The position numbers and the translations under genes are program-made. A model generated the notes under the pieces. That model was not told where the DNA came from. It did no database searches and saw only the letters and a program-made list of their open reading frames with translations. From the NCBI GenBank assembly GCA_047639675.1, contig JBLIOI010000001.1, positions 1 through 64,000 of the forward strand: a stretch of 64,000 nucleotides of DNA. The letters run 5' to 3'. Source of the stretch: JABACD01 sp047639675 (GTDB lineage Bacteria; Planctomycetota; UBA1135; GCA-002686595). Below are positions 44,379 through 53,837 of the stretch, piece by piece. The first letter of the stretch is position 1; each line of letters starts with the position of its first letter.

Positions 44379-47300
44379 TGCGTGTCGATTCAATTCGTTT
44401 TGGAAAGCGTGGCGGACTGGCCTTGATTACGGTGGTCTTGGTGCTCGCGGGGCTCCTGCTCCTGTGCACGCCCTTCTTGCTCACCGCAAGGAATGCCGAT
44501 CAATCGAGTCAGCAGATCTTTCATCGCGCAGAGGCCAAGATTGCCCTCGACAATGCATCGCTGCACGCACGCGCGCTGCTTGAACGGTCGCACCCGAGCT
44601 TGGACCATTCGCTCTACTCGGACAGCTTGGAAGAGCTGCGGGTGAGTAACCTTTTCGCGGGCGATTTCCTCGATGCGAATGATGTCAAAGGCATCATGTG
44701 GGATGTACGCACGGCGGATGTGGCCGGCAAGATCGATCTCGGTTCGGCGCCGCCGCAGCTCCTCGGTGCGATGATGGGCAACGTCACTCGTTTGGTGGTT
44801 GCGATTGCTGCTGACGCCGAGGAGATTCCGTTGGCCTCGGTCCAGGGCCTCGACCCGACCGGCTACGTCTGGGTTGGCGGCGAACTGATCAAGTACACGG
44901 GCATTGACGGCAATCAGCTCATTGGCCTCGAGCGCGGCCACGGTGCACTCTTTAACGCGGACGATGAGCCGCTCCCAGGACCCTTGCCTCCCACTGAGCA
45001 CGGGGTGGGCGCAACAGTCATTGATCAACGCGCCTACGCACCGGTGGAATGGCGCCTATTCGACGGAGATTCGCGCACATTCGACTCGCTGGAGCAGCTG
45101 GAGGAATCAAATCAGTTCACCTCCCTCGAAAGCCCACTGCGTGCCGAACACTTTGACAGTTTGATGCGCATGGGCAGCGTCTTTGGCGGAGTGGGGGCCG
45201 GCGCTCGTTGGCAGCGCGCAGCGCGCATGACTTCAGCTGGGGCACGAGAGACGACGGGTACTATACGAGTCGATTCCGCACGTTGGTTCAACGCGGGCAG
45301 CACGATCTTGATCAAGAGCGGTGACTTCTCGGAGCTGGCTGTGGTGCGCGGCGTTGGCGGTGGTGGGACCGTCCAGCTCGACCGCGGACTATCGGGGAAC
45401 TACAACGCCTTCGAGGCAGAGGTCTTCGTGCTCTCTCGTCGTCCAGTGAACATCAACACCGCGACGCCGGAAGTCATCGAGGCGCTTCTAGAGAACCTCA
45501 AGTTGCGCGATCGCAATCAACGTATCACCGCTGCCGAGGCGCGTACCTTGGCGGGCATCATCGTCGAGTCGCGACCCTTTGACGGCTTCGAGGATTTCTT
45601 GCGTCGCGTCGTATTGCCGTCGGCTGGACTCGAGCCCTTGCCCTCGGATGCGCCTGTTATGCCGGATGCCTTTGCGCAATCCGGGGATCGCATGGCTGGG
45701 ATCATCGACAACTACGATGCGTTGGCGCTCTATCGCAACGCGCTGAATGCCAACGACTTTCAGCTCGAGTACTCGACGATGCCGTTCAGCTTCACGTCGA
45801 ACAATGTCTACGACATCACCGCACGCACGGTGATCAATGCCAAGAGTGGCGTCGAGCGTGCCAACGCGATCCGCGAAGAGACCCAGGTCGTGATTCCCCA
45901 AGAGGAATTGATGCACGTTTGGGGGACACAGGAAGACTACGAGATGCTCTTGCGTCTGGGGCGTGAAGCTCCCTTTTGGATGACAGGACCCGAGGCGACG
46001 TCGCGTTCAGACAACCAGGGACAAGCGCAACCGCCCAGTCGACTCTGGGCACAGATGGGCACCCTCGATGGTCACACGTATCTGGGATCAGCCGCAGCGG
46101 ACAGTACTCCGGACTCCAAGCCGGATGTAGATCACGTCTTTGGCAACAAGGATCCCAACGGCTTCGTGCAACTCCTTTCCCATCCGGTCAATGATCAAGC
46201 GGACCCAGATCTAACTGGGCACGTGATTCACTTCACACACGAGTCGCGCCGACTCGAAGGGCGTTACTTACCCGACGAATCAATCACCTACAGCACGGAT
46301 GATCCCATCCTGGAATGGAACGACGGTTCCTCGGGCTTGGGCTTGATGCGAGGCTTCAACTTCTCGTTCTGGATCAAGCCGACAAGTCATAGCCCGTCGA
46401 CTTTGCTCGATGTGAGCGGGTCGTCGCAAGAAGTCGATCGAGTTGCCTTGTCCTTCGATCAAGGCGACTTGGTGCTGCGCTCCTACAGCGCTGGTGGCGA
46501 CCACGTGGACTCGACCGGAAACTCTCAGCTTGCGCAGTTCGAGGAGTTGAGCGAGGTGCGCTACTCCTTGGCGCCTTCCAACGATGGCCCGGGCTTGCCC
46601 GTCGACACGTGGAGTCACATCGAAATCGATGTGCGTGGATCGCGGCCCGACCAAATGATGATGCTCGTCAACGGCTTGGCTCTGGGTGTGCGCACTCTGG
46701 GCTTGACGAGCTTGTCGTCGAGCGTTGGGGAAAACGACACCCTCCTACCTGTGGATTCGGTTGAGGGTTTCCCCCCGATCGGAGTCGCGCGAATCGGCAA
46801 TGAGTTAGTCGAGTATCGCTTGCAAGGCAATGCTCTCGAAACCTCCTACGTTGAGAACGGTCCGGACGCTGGTTTCGGTGGTCGCAACGCTCGCACGCGT
46901 TGGTCCAACGGTGATGCGCCCGGAATCAGCACACCTTCCGGGGCACCCTTGAACATTGCCGGCAACAAGCCTCACCCGCAAGGCGCAGCGGTCGAGATCT
47001 ACGGCTACGCCCAACAGTTGGCGAGCGACATTCCCGCTGGCGAGGGAACCTTGGCGGCAGCGCTCGGTAGTTTCCGCGTAGGAATGGTTACAGGTACAGT
47101 CGGTGGCCCCACGAACGGCGAGCAAATCAACGTCGTGGCGGGGTTCGGTATGCTTCCGGTGGGTACTGGGATCCGTGCCCAATCTACTCAAGTCGAAGAG
47201 CTCGTAATCAGCAACGCGGAGGATCCCAGCGCAGATGCGACGCCCGTAATGAACGCCTTCAATCCGCAAGGCGGCTACGCACTCCTAATGCAAGGGCAGC

Positions 47301-49537
47301 TCTTGGAGGTAACGGATGCGGGCGAGCCGGTGGGTGGCTGGTCCGTCATTCGATACAGCGGATGGACCGACAACCGAATACAAGTCGCGGCTTGGGGAAC
47401 CGACGTCAACGAGCTGCAGAATCTGCAGGGCATGACAGCGAACCAACTAGCCGTGGGCGGGGGTGCACGCTCCTTCGTCACCAGGTGGACGGCTTCCTTC
47501 CAACGCAGAGGGCCGATCAACGACCTTCACGATTGGCGCTTGTTCATCATTCCAATCTCAGTGCCCGTGAGCGGCAACTCTTCGGCGTTCTTGCCAGCTG
47601 ACAGCGCGAACCCGCAGTTTGCACAGATCACCGAAGCGTCCCTTGGCGAAAACACCGAGTGGATCTGCTACAATGAGATCGGTTCGAGCGGTGGCATTCA
47701 GCAGTTGATTCGCGATGACCCTCGAGCTTTGACTGCAGCGCGACTCGCCGCCGTTGGCGCCTTGACCCAACCTGACTTCGAGGACCCGGATCCGTCGATG
47801 GGCTCAGGACCCCCCAATCAGATGGCGGGGCCAGAGTTTATGCCCCGGGCGAGTTCAGCGCCGGCCGCTCCGATCGCCCGGACCTTGCCCGCAATCGGTT
47901 CCGAGTGGCAGCCAATCTTGGGCGAGCCCGAAGATTTGGATCCCGCGCCTGAAGGCCTTCCAATCACCCGTGCCGTTCGCGAAGCGTTCCAATTCAGAGG
48001 GGTGATGGGTACCTATCCTCACGACCACGCGATCGGTGTTCCAATTCGACCTGTCTTCCACCTTCAAGGCGGCGGCATCAATGCTGGAGCGCCCGGACGA
48101 TACGACCCGGTCTTCCTCTTCGAGGCGGATCCCTCGCACATCGGTTGGCCTGTTTCAATTTCACGGTCCTTCTTGCCTGGGAGTGAAACCTACACAGTCC
48201 ATAACTGGGAGCTCGACCCGTCGGGAGACATCATTGCGCGCAAGTCGCAAGGCACGACGGTCACGACGCTCGCTGACCTTGATGTGAACGATTGGTACGT
48301 GGCGCTCAACGGCCCCGCGCCCGCCGCAGTTTCCGGAAGCGCTTTGAGTGGTGTTACTGGCACGGTGGACGACTCGCGCCTGATGGCGCGCATGACACGC
48401 TTCCCTTCCGGGGAACGTCCCCGTGATGGTGTTCAAGCGGTGATCGGCGGTTCTTCCAGTGGCGGCCAAGTTGCCGCGGCCTATGTAGACGAGTTGGTCT
48501 TTGGCGCGACGCAGTTCAGCATGAGTGGCGGCGAAGCGTTCCGCGCGGGGCAGTCGGTGATGATTGAGGGCTTGCCCGACAACAACGGGCAAGAAGTGAT
48601 TCATGTGGGGGATACGAGCATTCGGATTGCTTCTGGAATGCACAGCTCCTCCTACAAGTACCTGGGTGACTACGATCCCGACGGCGGACTCGTACGCATC
48701 GGCACGGAGATCCTCGCCTACGAGAGCGTAGATGAAAACGAAGGTACGATCACCGTGGCGCAGAACGGACGCGCGCTGCTTGGAACCGACCAAGGTGAAC
48801 ACGAAGCTGGCTGCACCGTGACTTTCCTCGACGGACTCCGTGCCGCGATCTTGACCACAGGGATCGGCGCAGGTGACGCGGACATTTTTGTTCAGAGCAC
48901 GGACAATTTCCCGTCGGAAGGCACGTTGCTGATCGATGGCGAGTTGATTCACTACACGCGCCTGGTTCAGAACAATGGGTTTGGCATGCCGCGCGGCTCG
49001 AGTATGCCCGGCATGATGGATGAGAGGGGCAGCGGTATCTTCCGCGGGCGCTACGGCACGCAGCCCGAATCCCACGCGGCGGGCACGCCTGCAATCTTCT
49101 TCCCCATGCGTTATTGGGACCGATGGGAGCCGCAGGTCGATGGTCCGGAGCTCTCGTACTTCGGGTTTGAACTGTCGCAACCCGCAGCCTTCTGGCGCGG
49201 CTTCTCCTGGACGGAGGAGGCTCCTGTGCATCCGGGAATTCGTTTGGGCGTCTTGATGCGCACCGATGAGAGCATTCCGTGGGATTCGGATCCCGAGATC
49301 ACGGATGGTTTAGAGCTGTTCTACGAGAATGGGCGCGATACGAATATGACCCCGATTTCTGCTCAATCGGATCGGGTCCAATGGCGCGTCTTCGCTGAAT
49401 ACACACAGGAAGCCTTCGGTATCTTCGGACAGCAGTCTTGGGGCCGCGGACATGGTTGGCGCACGACTCCAGGCTTGACGAGTTTCCTTGTGGAGTACTT
49501 GGGCCCGGCGATGACCTTGCGGAGCGTGGACCGATGA
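44375..49537 (+). CDS. Giant GspK-like minor pseudopilin (1720 residues)
   Basis: GspK normally has about 330 residues and sits at the pseudopilus tip. Here the N-terminus is GspK-like (RGGLALITVVLVLAGLLLLCTPF, then AKIALDNASLHARALLE), and about residues 357-410 hold the family's helical part (VNINTATPEVIEALLENL). The rest is added material: a LamG-like sandwich (about 660-772, FNFSFWIKPT... WSHIEIDVRG) and at least four short modules with the pattern [IV]-G-x-E-L-[IV]-x-Y at about 163, 805, 1440 and 1515. The missing Glu at position +5 after the presumed cleavage site agrees with GspK, which also lacks it. Start overlaps the GspH-like gene (ATGA), end overlaps the GspJ-like gene. Intact over 5.1 kb, hence clearly under selection. 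Confidence 0.8.
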   Translation: MMRVDSIRFGKRGGLALITVVLVLAGLLLLCTPFLLTARNADQSSQQIFHRAEAKIALDNASLHARALLERSHPSLDHSLYSDSLEELRVSNLFAGDFLDANDVKGIMWDVRTADVAGKIDLGSAPPQLLGAMMGNVTRLVVAIAADAEEIPLASVQGLDPTGYVWVGGELIKYTGIDGNQLIGLERGHGALFNADDEPLPGPLPPTEHGVGATVIDQRAYAPVEWRLFDGDSRTFDSLEQLEESNQFTSLESPLRAEHFDSLMRMGSVFGGVGAGARWQRAARMTSAGARETTGTIRVDSARWFNAGSTILIKSGDFSELAVVRGVGGGGTVQLDRGLSGNYNAFEAEVFVLSRRPVNINTATPEVIEALLENLKLRDRNQRITAAEARTLAGIIVESRPFDGFEDFLRRVVLPSAGLEPLPSDAPVMPDAFAQSGDRMAGIIDNYDALALYRNALNANDFQLEYSTMPFSFTSNNVYDITARTVINAKSGVERANAIREETQVVIPQEELMHVWGTQEDYEMLLRLGREAPFWMTGPEATSRSDNQGQAQPPSRLWAQMGTLDGHTYLGSAAADSTPDSKPDVDHVFGNKDPNGFVQLLSHPVNDQADPDLTGHVIHFTHESRRLEGRYLPDESITYSTDDPILEWNDGSSGLGLMRGFNFSFWIKPTSHSPSTLLDVSGSSQEVDRVALSFDQGDLVLRSYSAGGDHVDSTGNSQLAQFEELSEVRYSLAPSNDGPGLPVDTWSHIEIDVRGSRPDQMMMLVNGLALGVRTLGLTSLSSSVGENDTLLPVDSVEGFPPIGVARIGNELVEYRLQGNALETSYVENGPDAGFGGRNARTRWSNGDAPGISTPSGAPLNIAGNKPHPQGAAVEIYGYAQQLASDIPAGEGTLAAALGSFRVGMVTGTVGGPTNGEQINVVAGFGMLPVGTGIRAQSTQVEELVISNAEDPSADATPVMNAFNPQGGYALLMQGQLLEVTDAGEPVGGWSVIRYSGWTDNRIQVAAWGTDVNELQNLQGMTANQLAVGGGARSFVTRWTASFQRRGPINDLHDWRLFIIPISVPVSGNSSAFLPADSANPQFAQITEASLGENTEWICYNEIGSSGGIQQLIRDDPRALTAARLAAVGALTQPDFEDPDPSMGSGPPNQMAGPEFMPRASSAPAAPIARTLPAIGSEWQPILGEPEDLDPAPEGLPITRAVREAFQFRGVMGTYPHDHAIGVPIRPVFHLQGGGINAGAPGRYDPVFLFEADPSHIGWPVSISRSFLPGSETYTVHNWELDPSGDIIARKSQGTTVTTLADLDVNDWYVALNGPAPAAVSGSALSGVTGTVDDSRLMARMTRFPSGERPRDGVQAVIGGSSSGGQVAAAYVDELVFGATQFSMSGGEAFRAGQSVMIEGLPDNNGQEVIHVGDTSIRIASGMHSSSYKYLGDYDPDGGLVRIGTEILAYESVDENEGTITVAQNGRALLGTDQGEHEAGCTVTFLDGLRAAILTTGIGAGDADIFVQSTDNFPSEGTLLIDGELIHYTRLVQNNGFGMPRGSSMPGMMDERGSGIFRGRYGTQPESHAAGTPAIFFPMRYWDRWEPQVDGPELSYFGFELSQPAAFWRGFSWTEEAPVHPGIRLGVLMRTDESIPWDSDPEITDGLELFYENGRDTNMTPISAQSDRVQWRVFAEYTQEAFGIFGQQSWGRGHGWRTTPGLTSFLVEYLGPAMTLRSVDR

Positions 49538-50694
49538 GGGCGCGTTTCCAGAACGACAAGGCGAAGCGATCGGGCTTCACTTTGATTGAGCTAGTGCTCG
49601 CTGCAGGTCTCTTGTCGATCTTGATGGTGGCTGTTTTTGGCCTAATCGATGGCACTTTGCGAATCTGGCGTCAGTCGGAAACGCGACGCAACTTGACCGA
49701 GCAAGCCAGCGGAGTGCTGGATCTGATGGCCAAGGACTTGCGCGCCCTCGACGGGGGAGCGCGCGGCGACATCTTGATCGAATGGGCTTCCTTCGACACC
49801 GATGGAGACGAGATCAAAGAATCTCTGTGGCCCCGATTGCGCTTTGTACGCCAGGCATCGCAAGCAGAGCTGACGCGCATGTCGCCGCCTGTTGCACCCG
49901 AGCCTGCCCCCGAGGAAGAATCCGAGGAAGGCGGAGCAAAGGCTGCAGCCCCGGTGGCGCAAGCCCCTGTTCCGGCTTCAAACGAGATCACTGGCCCGGG
50001 TCTGATCGAAGTTTGCTGGGCTATTGTTCCGATGTCCATGCAGGATTCAGAGGCGCGCGCTGAAGGCTTGGTCTTTCGAGGAGTAAGGCGAGTTTCCGAT
50101 CCCAGCGACTCTTTCTTCGACCCGGGTTTCCTCAAGAGCAACGGTCAGGTGCGCACCGAGGAGCTCGATGAAGTCTCCGGCGGAATCCTTTGGCTCCAAC
50201 CTCTGATGGCGACGCAAACCTCCATCGTGCACGAGAGTTGGGACATTGGTACGGAAGCTCCCGATGCGGCGACCTCTTGGGATGCTTGGGAGCTTGATCG
50301 GCCCGACATGACCATTCACGGTTGGAACGAACCGAATGACGGTATGCCGAAGGTTAAAGATCGCCCTCTTCTGCCGCGCCGGATACGTCTCGAGCTAGAG
50401 TTTGAACGTCCCAAGGATCGTATGCGGCGAGCTTCAACGCTGACCCGCATCGAGCTGAGCGATGTGGCGTTTGAAGTGACCGATGGCCGTCGTATGCCGT
50501 CACCTGGAGCGCACATCAAGATCGATGGTGAGTGGATGCTGGTCAGCACCGTGCGCGGCGAACGTGTTACAGTCAAGCGCGGTCAACGCGGCACTGAGAT
50601 TGCAATTCATGACCCGCAGGCCCTTGTGCATTGGGGATTGGCGATCATTCGTGAGATTCCAATCGCCCTCTACCAAGAGGACTGGAACCTATGA
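49534..50694 (+). CDS. GspJ-like minor pseudopilin
   Basis: A 386-residue prepilin with basic leader MRARFQNDKAKRSG and helix FTLIELVLAAGLLSILMVAVFGLIDG, then RQSETRRNLTEQASGVLDLMAKDLRAL, as in GspJ. The body is about twice the usual length and includes a Pro/Glu/Ala-rich insert (about residues 115-150) and a beta-rich end in which the motif GAHIKIDGEWMLVSTVRG recalls the short modules of the giant GspK-like protein. I chose the ATG at 49534, which overlaps the stop of the giant gene; the frame extends further upstream only within that gene. Confidence 0.82.
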   Translation: MRARFQNDKAKRSGFTLIELVLAAGLLSILMVAVFGLIDGTLRIWRQSETRRNLTEQASGVLDLMAKDLRALDGGARGDILIEWASFDTDGDEIKESLWPRLRFVRQASQAELTRMSPPVAPEPAPEEESEEGGAKAAAPVAQAPVPASNEITGPGLIEVCWAIVPMSMQDSEARAEGLVFRGVRRVSDPSDSFFDPGFLKSNGQVRTEELDEVSGGILWLQPLMATQTSIVHESWDIGTEAPDAATSWDAWELDRPDMTIHGWNEPNDGMPKVKDRPLLPRRIRLELEFERPKDRMRRASTLTRIELSDVAFEVTDGRRMPSPGAHIKIDGEWMLVSTVRGERVTVKRGQRGTEIAIHDPQALVHWGLAIIREIPIALYQEDWNL

Positions 50695-51230
50695 TGATTC
50701 TCACACCCAGAACACCGAAGCCTCTTGCAGGAGGTTTCACCATCATCGAAGTTGTGATGGCTATGGGCATTTTGTTGATCGGGTCAACGGCGATCATCGC
50801 CTTCTTGACCTTTGGTTCAGCAACCGCGCGTCACGCTCAATTGCGAACGCAAGCCGCGAGCGCAGTCGAGTCGATCGTTGGAGAATTGGACCGCCACTTA
50901 TTCCCCTACGAGAATGGCGAACTTGGCGAGCCGCGCAGCATCAAAGACCGGCCGGTTCCAGGAGTTCCCGGCGTTGTTTACAGTGCCAAGGCCTTTGCGA
51001 ATCCGGACAACCCGCGCGAGTACCGCGTGGACATCGAGCTGAGCTGGGAAAGCGCTGGAATGCAGCGCGGCAAGAAGTGGTCGATGCTAAAAATCAAGGA
51101 GCTCCCGTTCGGGGAGCGACTGCGGCGCGAATTCATCGAGAGATCCGGTGGATTCAAAGATAAATCCCAAGCCGCTGGGGAAAGTGCTGACGGGGCTGAG
51201 AGCTCCGAAAGCGATGGAGACAAGCAATGA
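50691..51230 (+). CDS. GspI-like minor pseudopilin
   Basis: A 179-residue prepilin. Leader MMILTPRTPKPLAGG and helix FTIIEVVMAMGILLIGSTAIIAFLTF, with Glu at +5. The size is close to GspI, which forms the pseudopilus tip with GspJ and GspK. The tail is charged (KDKSQAAGESADGAESSESDGDKQ). ATGA overlap with the GspJ-like gene before it and with the following gene. The gene order G, H, K, J, I is close to that of classical gsp operons. Confidence 0.82.
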   Translation: MMILTPRTPKPLAGGFTIIEVVMAMGILLIGSTAIIAFLTFGSATARHAQLRTQAASAVESIVGELDRHLFPYENGELGEPRSIKDRPVPGVPGVVYSAKAFANPDNPREYRVDIELSWESAGMQRGKKWSMLKIKELPFGERLRREFIERSGGFKDKSQAAGESADGAESSESDGDKQ

Positions 51231-52783
51231 AGTTGAGTTCAAAGACATCTACATACCGATTCGGACGGGCCCTGGCGCGCGTCGTTCTTTGCGCGGGATT
51301 CTTTGCAGCTTCGGCTGCGGCGGTTCCCCGTTCACAGGACAATCCGGAAGCCATCGTAATGATCCGCATGCAGTCGGGGATGATCTATTGGGGCGAGCTC
51401 CAAGATCACACCGCCGACAACGTGACCTTCAAGCGTTTGGAGTCGGGCGGTATTGTGACCTTGCCCTGGTCTATGTTGGAGCCCGTGCAGCGACTCGGCT
51501 TGCGCACCCAATTCGGCTATGTGGACCTTTCGACCGATGAAGTGATGGTGGAGGCGGGACGTCTCTTGCTGACAGATGGTCGCGAGATCGTTGGCATCGT
51601 CCTGGGTACGCCTGAGGAACGCGCTAAGTCGAATGTGATCCGTTTCCAAACGGAAGGCCGCATCCTGGAAGTTCCCGACATCATGATCCGTAGCTTCTTG
51701 CCCGGCGTGCAAGTCCCTGCGCTTGACGTCTACACCAAGGAAGACCTCTATCGTGCCGAAGTCTCGAACGCGCTGATCGATAGTGCGCTGTCGCAGTACG
51801 AGCTCGCGCAGTACTGCGAGAAGATTCTCGACTACCCGCACTCTCTGGAACACTACAACGCTTGCATCGCACTCGACCCGGGCTTCAAGCCGAAAGAGAT
51901 GGAAGTGATCTTGAAGCGCGTACAGAGACGCGTGGACAACCAAGAGCAGGTGGACTTCTTGTCAAACGTTGACCGCGAGAAGCGTCGCAAGCACTATGAC
52001 AACGCGCTGAACCTACTCGTTGAATTCGACGCGAAGTTCGTCGACAGCCCCTTGCGTGGAGATCGCTTGCAGATGGAAGAGCGGGTCATCAAGGCGCGCG
52101 ACGCTTACATGCACCTTCAGGTTAGCAAAGCTTGGTTTTCTTGGATGGGCCGCTTGTCTGCCAAGGCTGGGCGCGAAAAAAGCTTCGAGGAATCTCTAGC
52201 CTACCTTGACGAACAGATGTCTCAGGAGATCTTGCGCAACGTGACCGGGACTATGCGCAAGACGTGGATGTCGATCGAAGAGGATCAAGTCTTACGCTTC
52301 TTCCTCGAACGCAAGAAGGTTCGTTGGAAGCCCGCATCCTACGGCCTTGGAACTTGGCTCTTGGGTGAAGAAGAGGCGCTTAAGGGCGGCATCGAAGAGT
52401 CCGAGGAAAAGAAACCCGCGTCTGAACGAGACAAGGCTCGTGCCGAACAAGCCGAAAAGATCAACCGTTGGATGCGCAACCAAGAGATGGCCAAACGCTC
52501 GAGCAAGTCGGCTGATGATCTGGAAGAAGTCGAGAAGGCTTGGGTCCTGATCGGTAGTTCTGCACGTCGTAATTGGATCACGGCCTACTATGCGGAGAAC
52601 TCTGGGGACCTTGATGTGCGAACCAAGCCCGAGTTGCGTGCATGCAGCGAATGCGCGGGTCGAGGAATTCGGGAGATCATCATCACTGGTAGCGCCCGCG
52701 AAGGCGAGAGCGGTGGCAGGCAGAACCTTACATGCCCGACTTGTCATGGCATTGGCAGGGTGCGCCGCATCCGCTACCGTTAA
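51227..52783 (+). CDS. Exported protein with C-terminal CxxCxGxG zinc motifs
   Basis: A 518-residue protein with a signal peptide (about 1-32, ARVVLCAGFFAASAAAVPRS). The N-terminal 150 residues are beta-rich with a repeated SG-x-x-x-x-GE or DGREI pattern (MQSGMIYWGELQDHTADNVTFKR, LLLTDGREIVGIVLG). The middle is helical, TPR-like, with charged coiled coils. The end carries CSECAGRGIR and CPTCHGIGRVR, two half-sites like the DnaJ zinc domain, unexpected in an exported protein. It is coupled to the GspI-like gene by overlap, so it probably works with the pseudopilus. No family recognised. Confidence 0.72.
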   Translation: MKLSSKTSTYRFGRALARVVLCAGFFAASAAAVPRSQDNPEAIVMIRMQSGMIYWGELQDHTADNVTFKRLESGGIVTLPWSMLEPVQRLGLRTQFGYVDLSTDEVMVEAGRLLLTDGREIVGIVLGTPEERAKSNVIRFQTEGRILEVPDIMIRSFLPGVQVPALDVYTKEDLYRAEVSNALIDSALSQYELAQYCEKILDYPHSLEHYNACIALDPGFKPKEMEVILKRVQRRVDNQEQVDFLSNVDREKRRKHYDNALNLLVEFDAKFVDSPLRGDRLQMEERVIKARDAYMHLQVSKAWFSWMGRLSAKAGREKSFEESLAYLDEQMSQEILRNVTGTMRKTWMSIEEDQVLRFFLERKKVRWKPASYGLGTWLLGEEEALKGGIEESEEKKPASERDKARAEQAEKINRWMRNQEMAKRSSKSADDLEEVEKAWVLIGSSARRNWITAYYAENSGDLDVRTKPELRACSECAGRGIREIIITGSAREGESGGRQNLTCPTCHGIGRVRRIRYR

Positions 52784-52787
52784 TACA

Positions 52788-53768
52788 ATGAGACGAGAAA
52801 TCTACAAGGGAACAGCCCTATCGTTATTGCTGGCGTTGACGAGTGGTTGTCGTGCGAGCAATCCAACTGTCCCTCACCGAACGGCTTCTGAAGCTGCGGC
52901 ATTTATGGAACCGGCTTCGGCCCCGAGCCTCGAAGCGGATTCGGTTCAGGGAGAGCCCAAGACCGTAGAGCCCGTCATCGCACGAATTGGTGGCGAAGAA
53001 GTCTTCGTCTCGGAGCTCTTGTCTTCATGGATGCTGGCAGACAGCTTGGGCTTGCGCGATATGTTGGAGAACCTCGTGACTTCAAAGCTCGTTGCGAGGG
53101 AAGCGAAGCTGCTTGAAATTACTGTTTCCGAAAAACTGATCGGTGCCGAATACGCCGCGACTCTGACCGAGATGGAAACGGGTCTGCAGCGTGAGCAACC
53201 GGGCATGCGCTTGGATGAATGGATCGCCGGAAGTTTGGGGATCGACCCGGCGCGCTACCGCTTGGGAATCCGACAGGACGTCGGCCGCCGCTTGCTCGCA
53301 GAACGTGTCGTACGCAATTTCACCTACTCGAGTGAATGGGCTGAGGCTCGGGTGCTCGTGGTGGAAACTCCGCAAGAGGCCGACGCGGCCCTGATTCGAT
53401 TGCAAAGCGGCGAGCCTTTCGCGCGCGTGGCGGGGGAGATCAGCATCGACCCGACGGGCAAGGACGGAGGTCGCATCCCGCCGATTCCGCGCAATGAATC
53501 CACCATCTCGCGCCTTATTTATTCCACCAAGGTCGGCGAATTTGGCGGGCCTGTACTGGAAGGTGAGCGCTGGCTCATTCTGCAGCCCGACGAATTTCAC
53601 GCCGCCCTCGAGGGTGATTGGACCGCCAATAGAGAGGCCATCGAGGGCAGCTTGGACGTGCGGCCGGTCACCGAGCCAGAATATTGGCTTTGGAAAGTAG
53701 AGATGAGCGAAAAGAGCCCTGCGGACTTCAAACCCTTCTTCGAGTTGATCGGTGAGCCCACCGACTGA
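52788..53768 (+). CDS. Parvulin-type peptidyl-prolyl isomerase lipoprotein
   Basis: A 326-residue lipoprotein: signal LSLLLALTSGCRAS with a lipobox Cys at about residue 21, a helical SurA-like region and a PpiC-like domain (about 215-285; ARVLVVETPQEADAALIRLQSGEPFARVAGEISIDP, KDGGRIPPIPR). It probably folds exported components such as the large pseudopilins. I chose the ATG at 52788, 5 bases after the previous stop; a longer frame to 52590 only overlaps that gene. Last gene of the pseudopilin operon by spacing. Confidence 0.8.
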   Translation: MRREIYKGTALSLLLALTSGCRASNPTVPHRTASEAAAFMEPASAPSLEADSVQGEPKTVEPVIARIGGEEVFVSELLSSWMLADSLGLRDMLENLVTSKLVAREAKLLEITVSEKLIGAEYAATLTEMETGLQREQPGMRLDEWIAGSLGIDPARYRLGIRQDVGRRLLAERVVRNFTYSSEWAEARVLVVETPQEADAALIRLQSGEPFARVAGEISIDPTGKDGGRIPPIPRNESTISRLIYSTKVGEFGGPVLEGERWLILQPDEFHAALEGDWTANREAIEGSLDVRPVTEPEYWLWKVEMSEKSPADFKPFFELIGEPTD

Positions 53769-53837
53769 TGAATCGACCGGGCTAGTTCGGGCTACCGCTT
53801 GATTCGAGAGCCCGGAACGGCGAAGCTCACTCTTCTG

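Noticed and set aside
48161..49231. 356-codon antisense frame inside the giant pseudopilin gene
   Set aside because: His/Arg-rich product typical of the shadow strand of GC-rich genes; the sense frame has clear domains.
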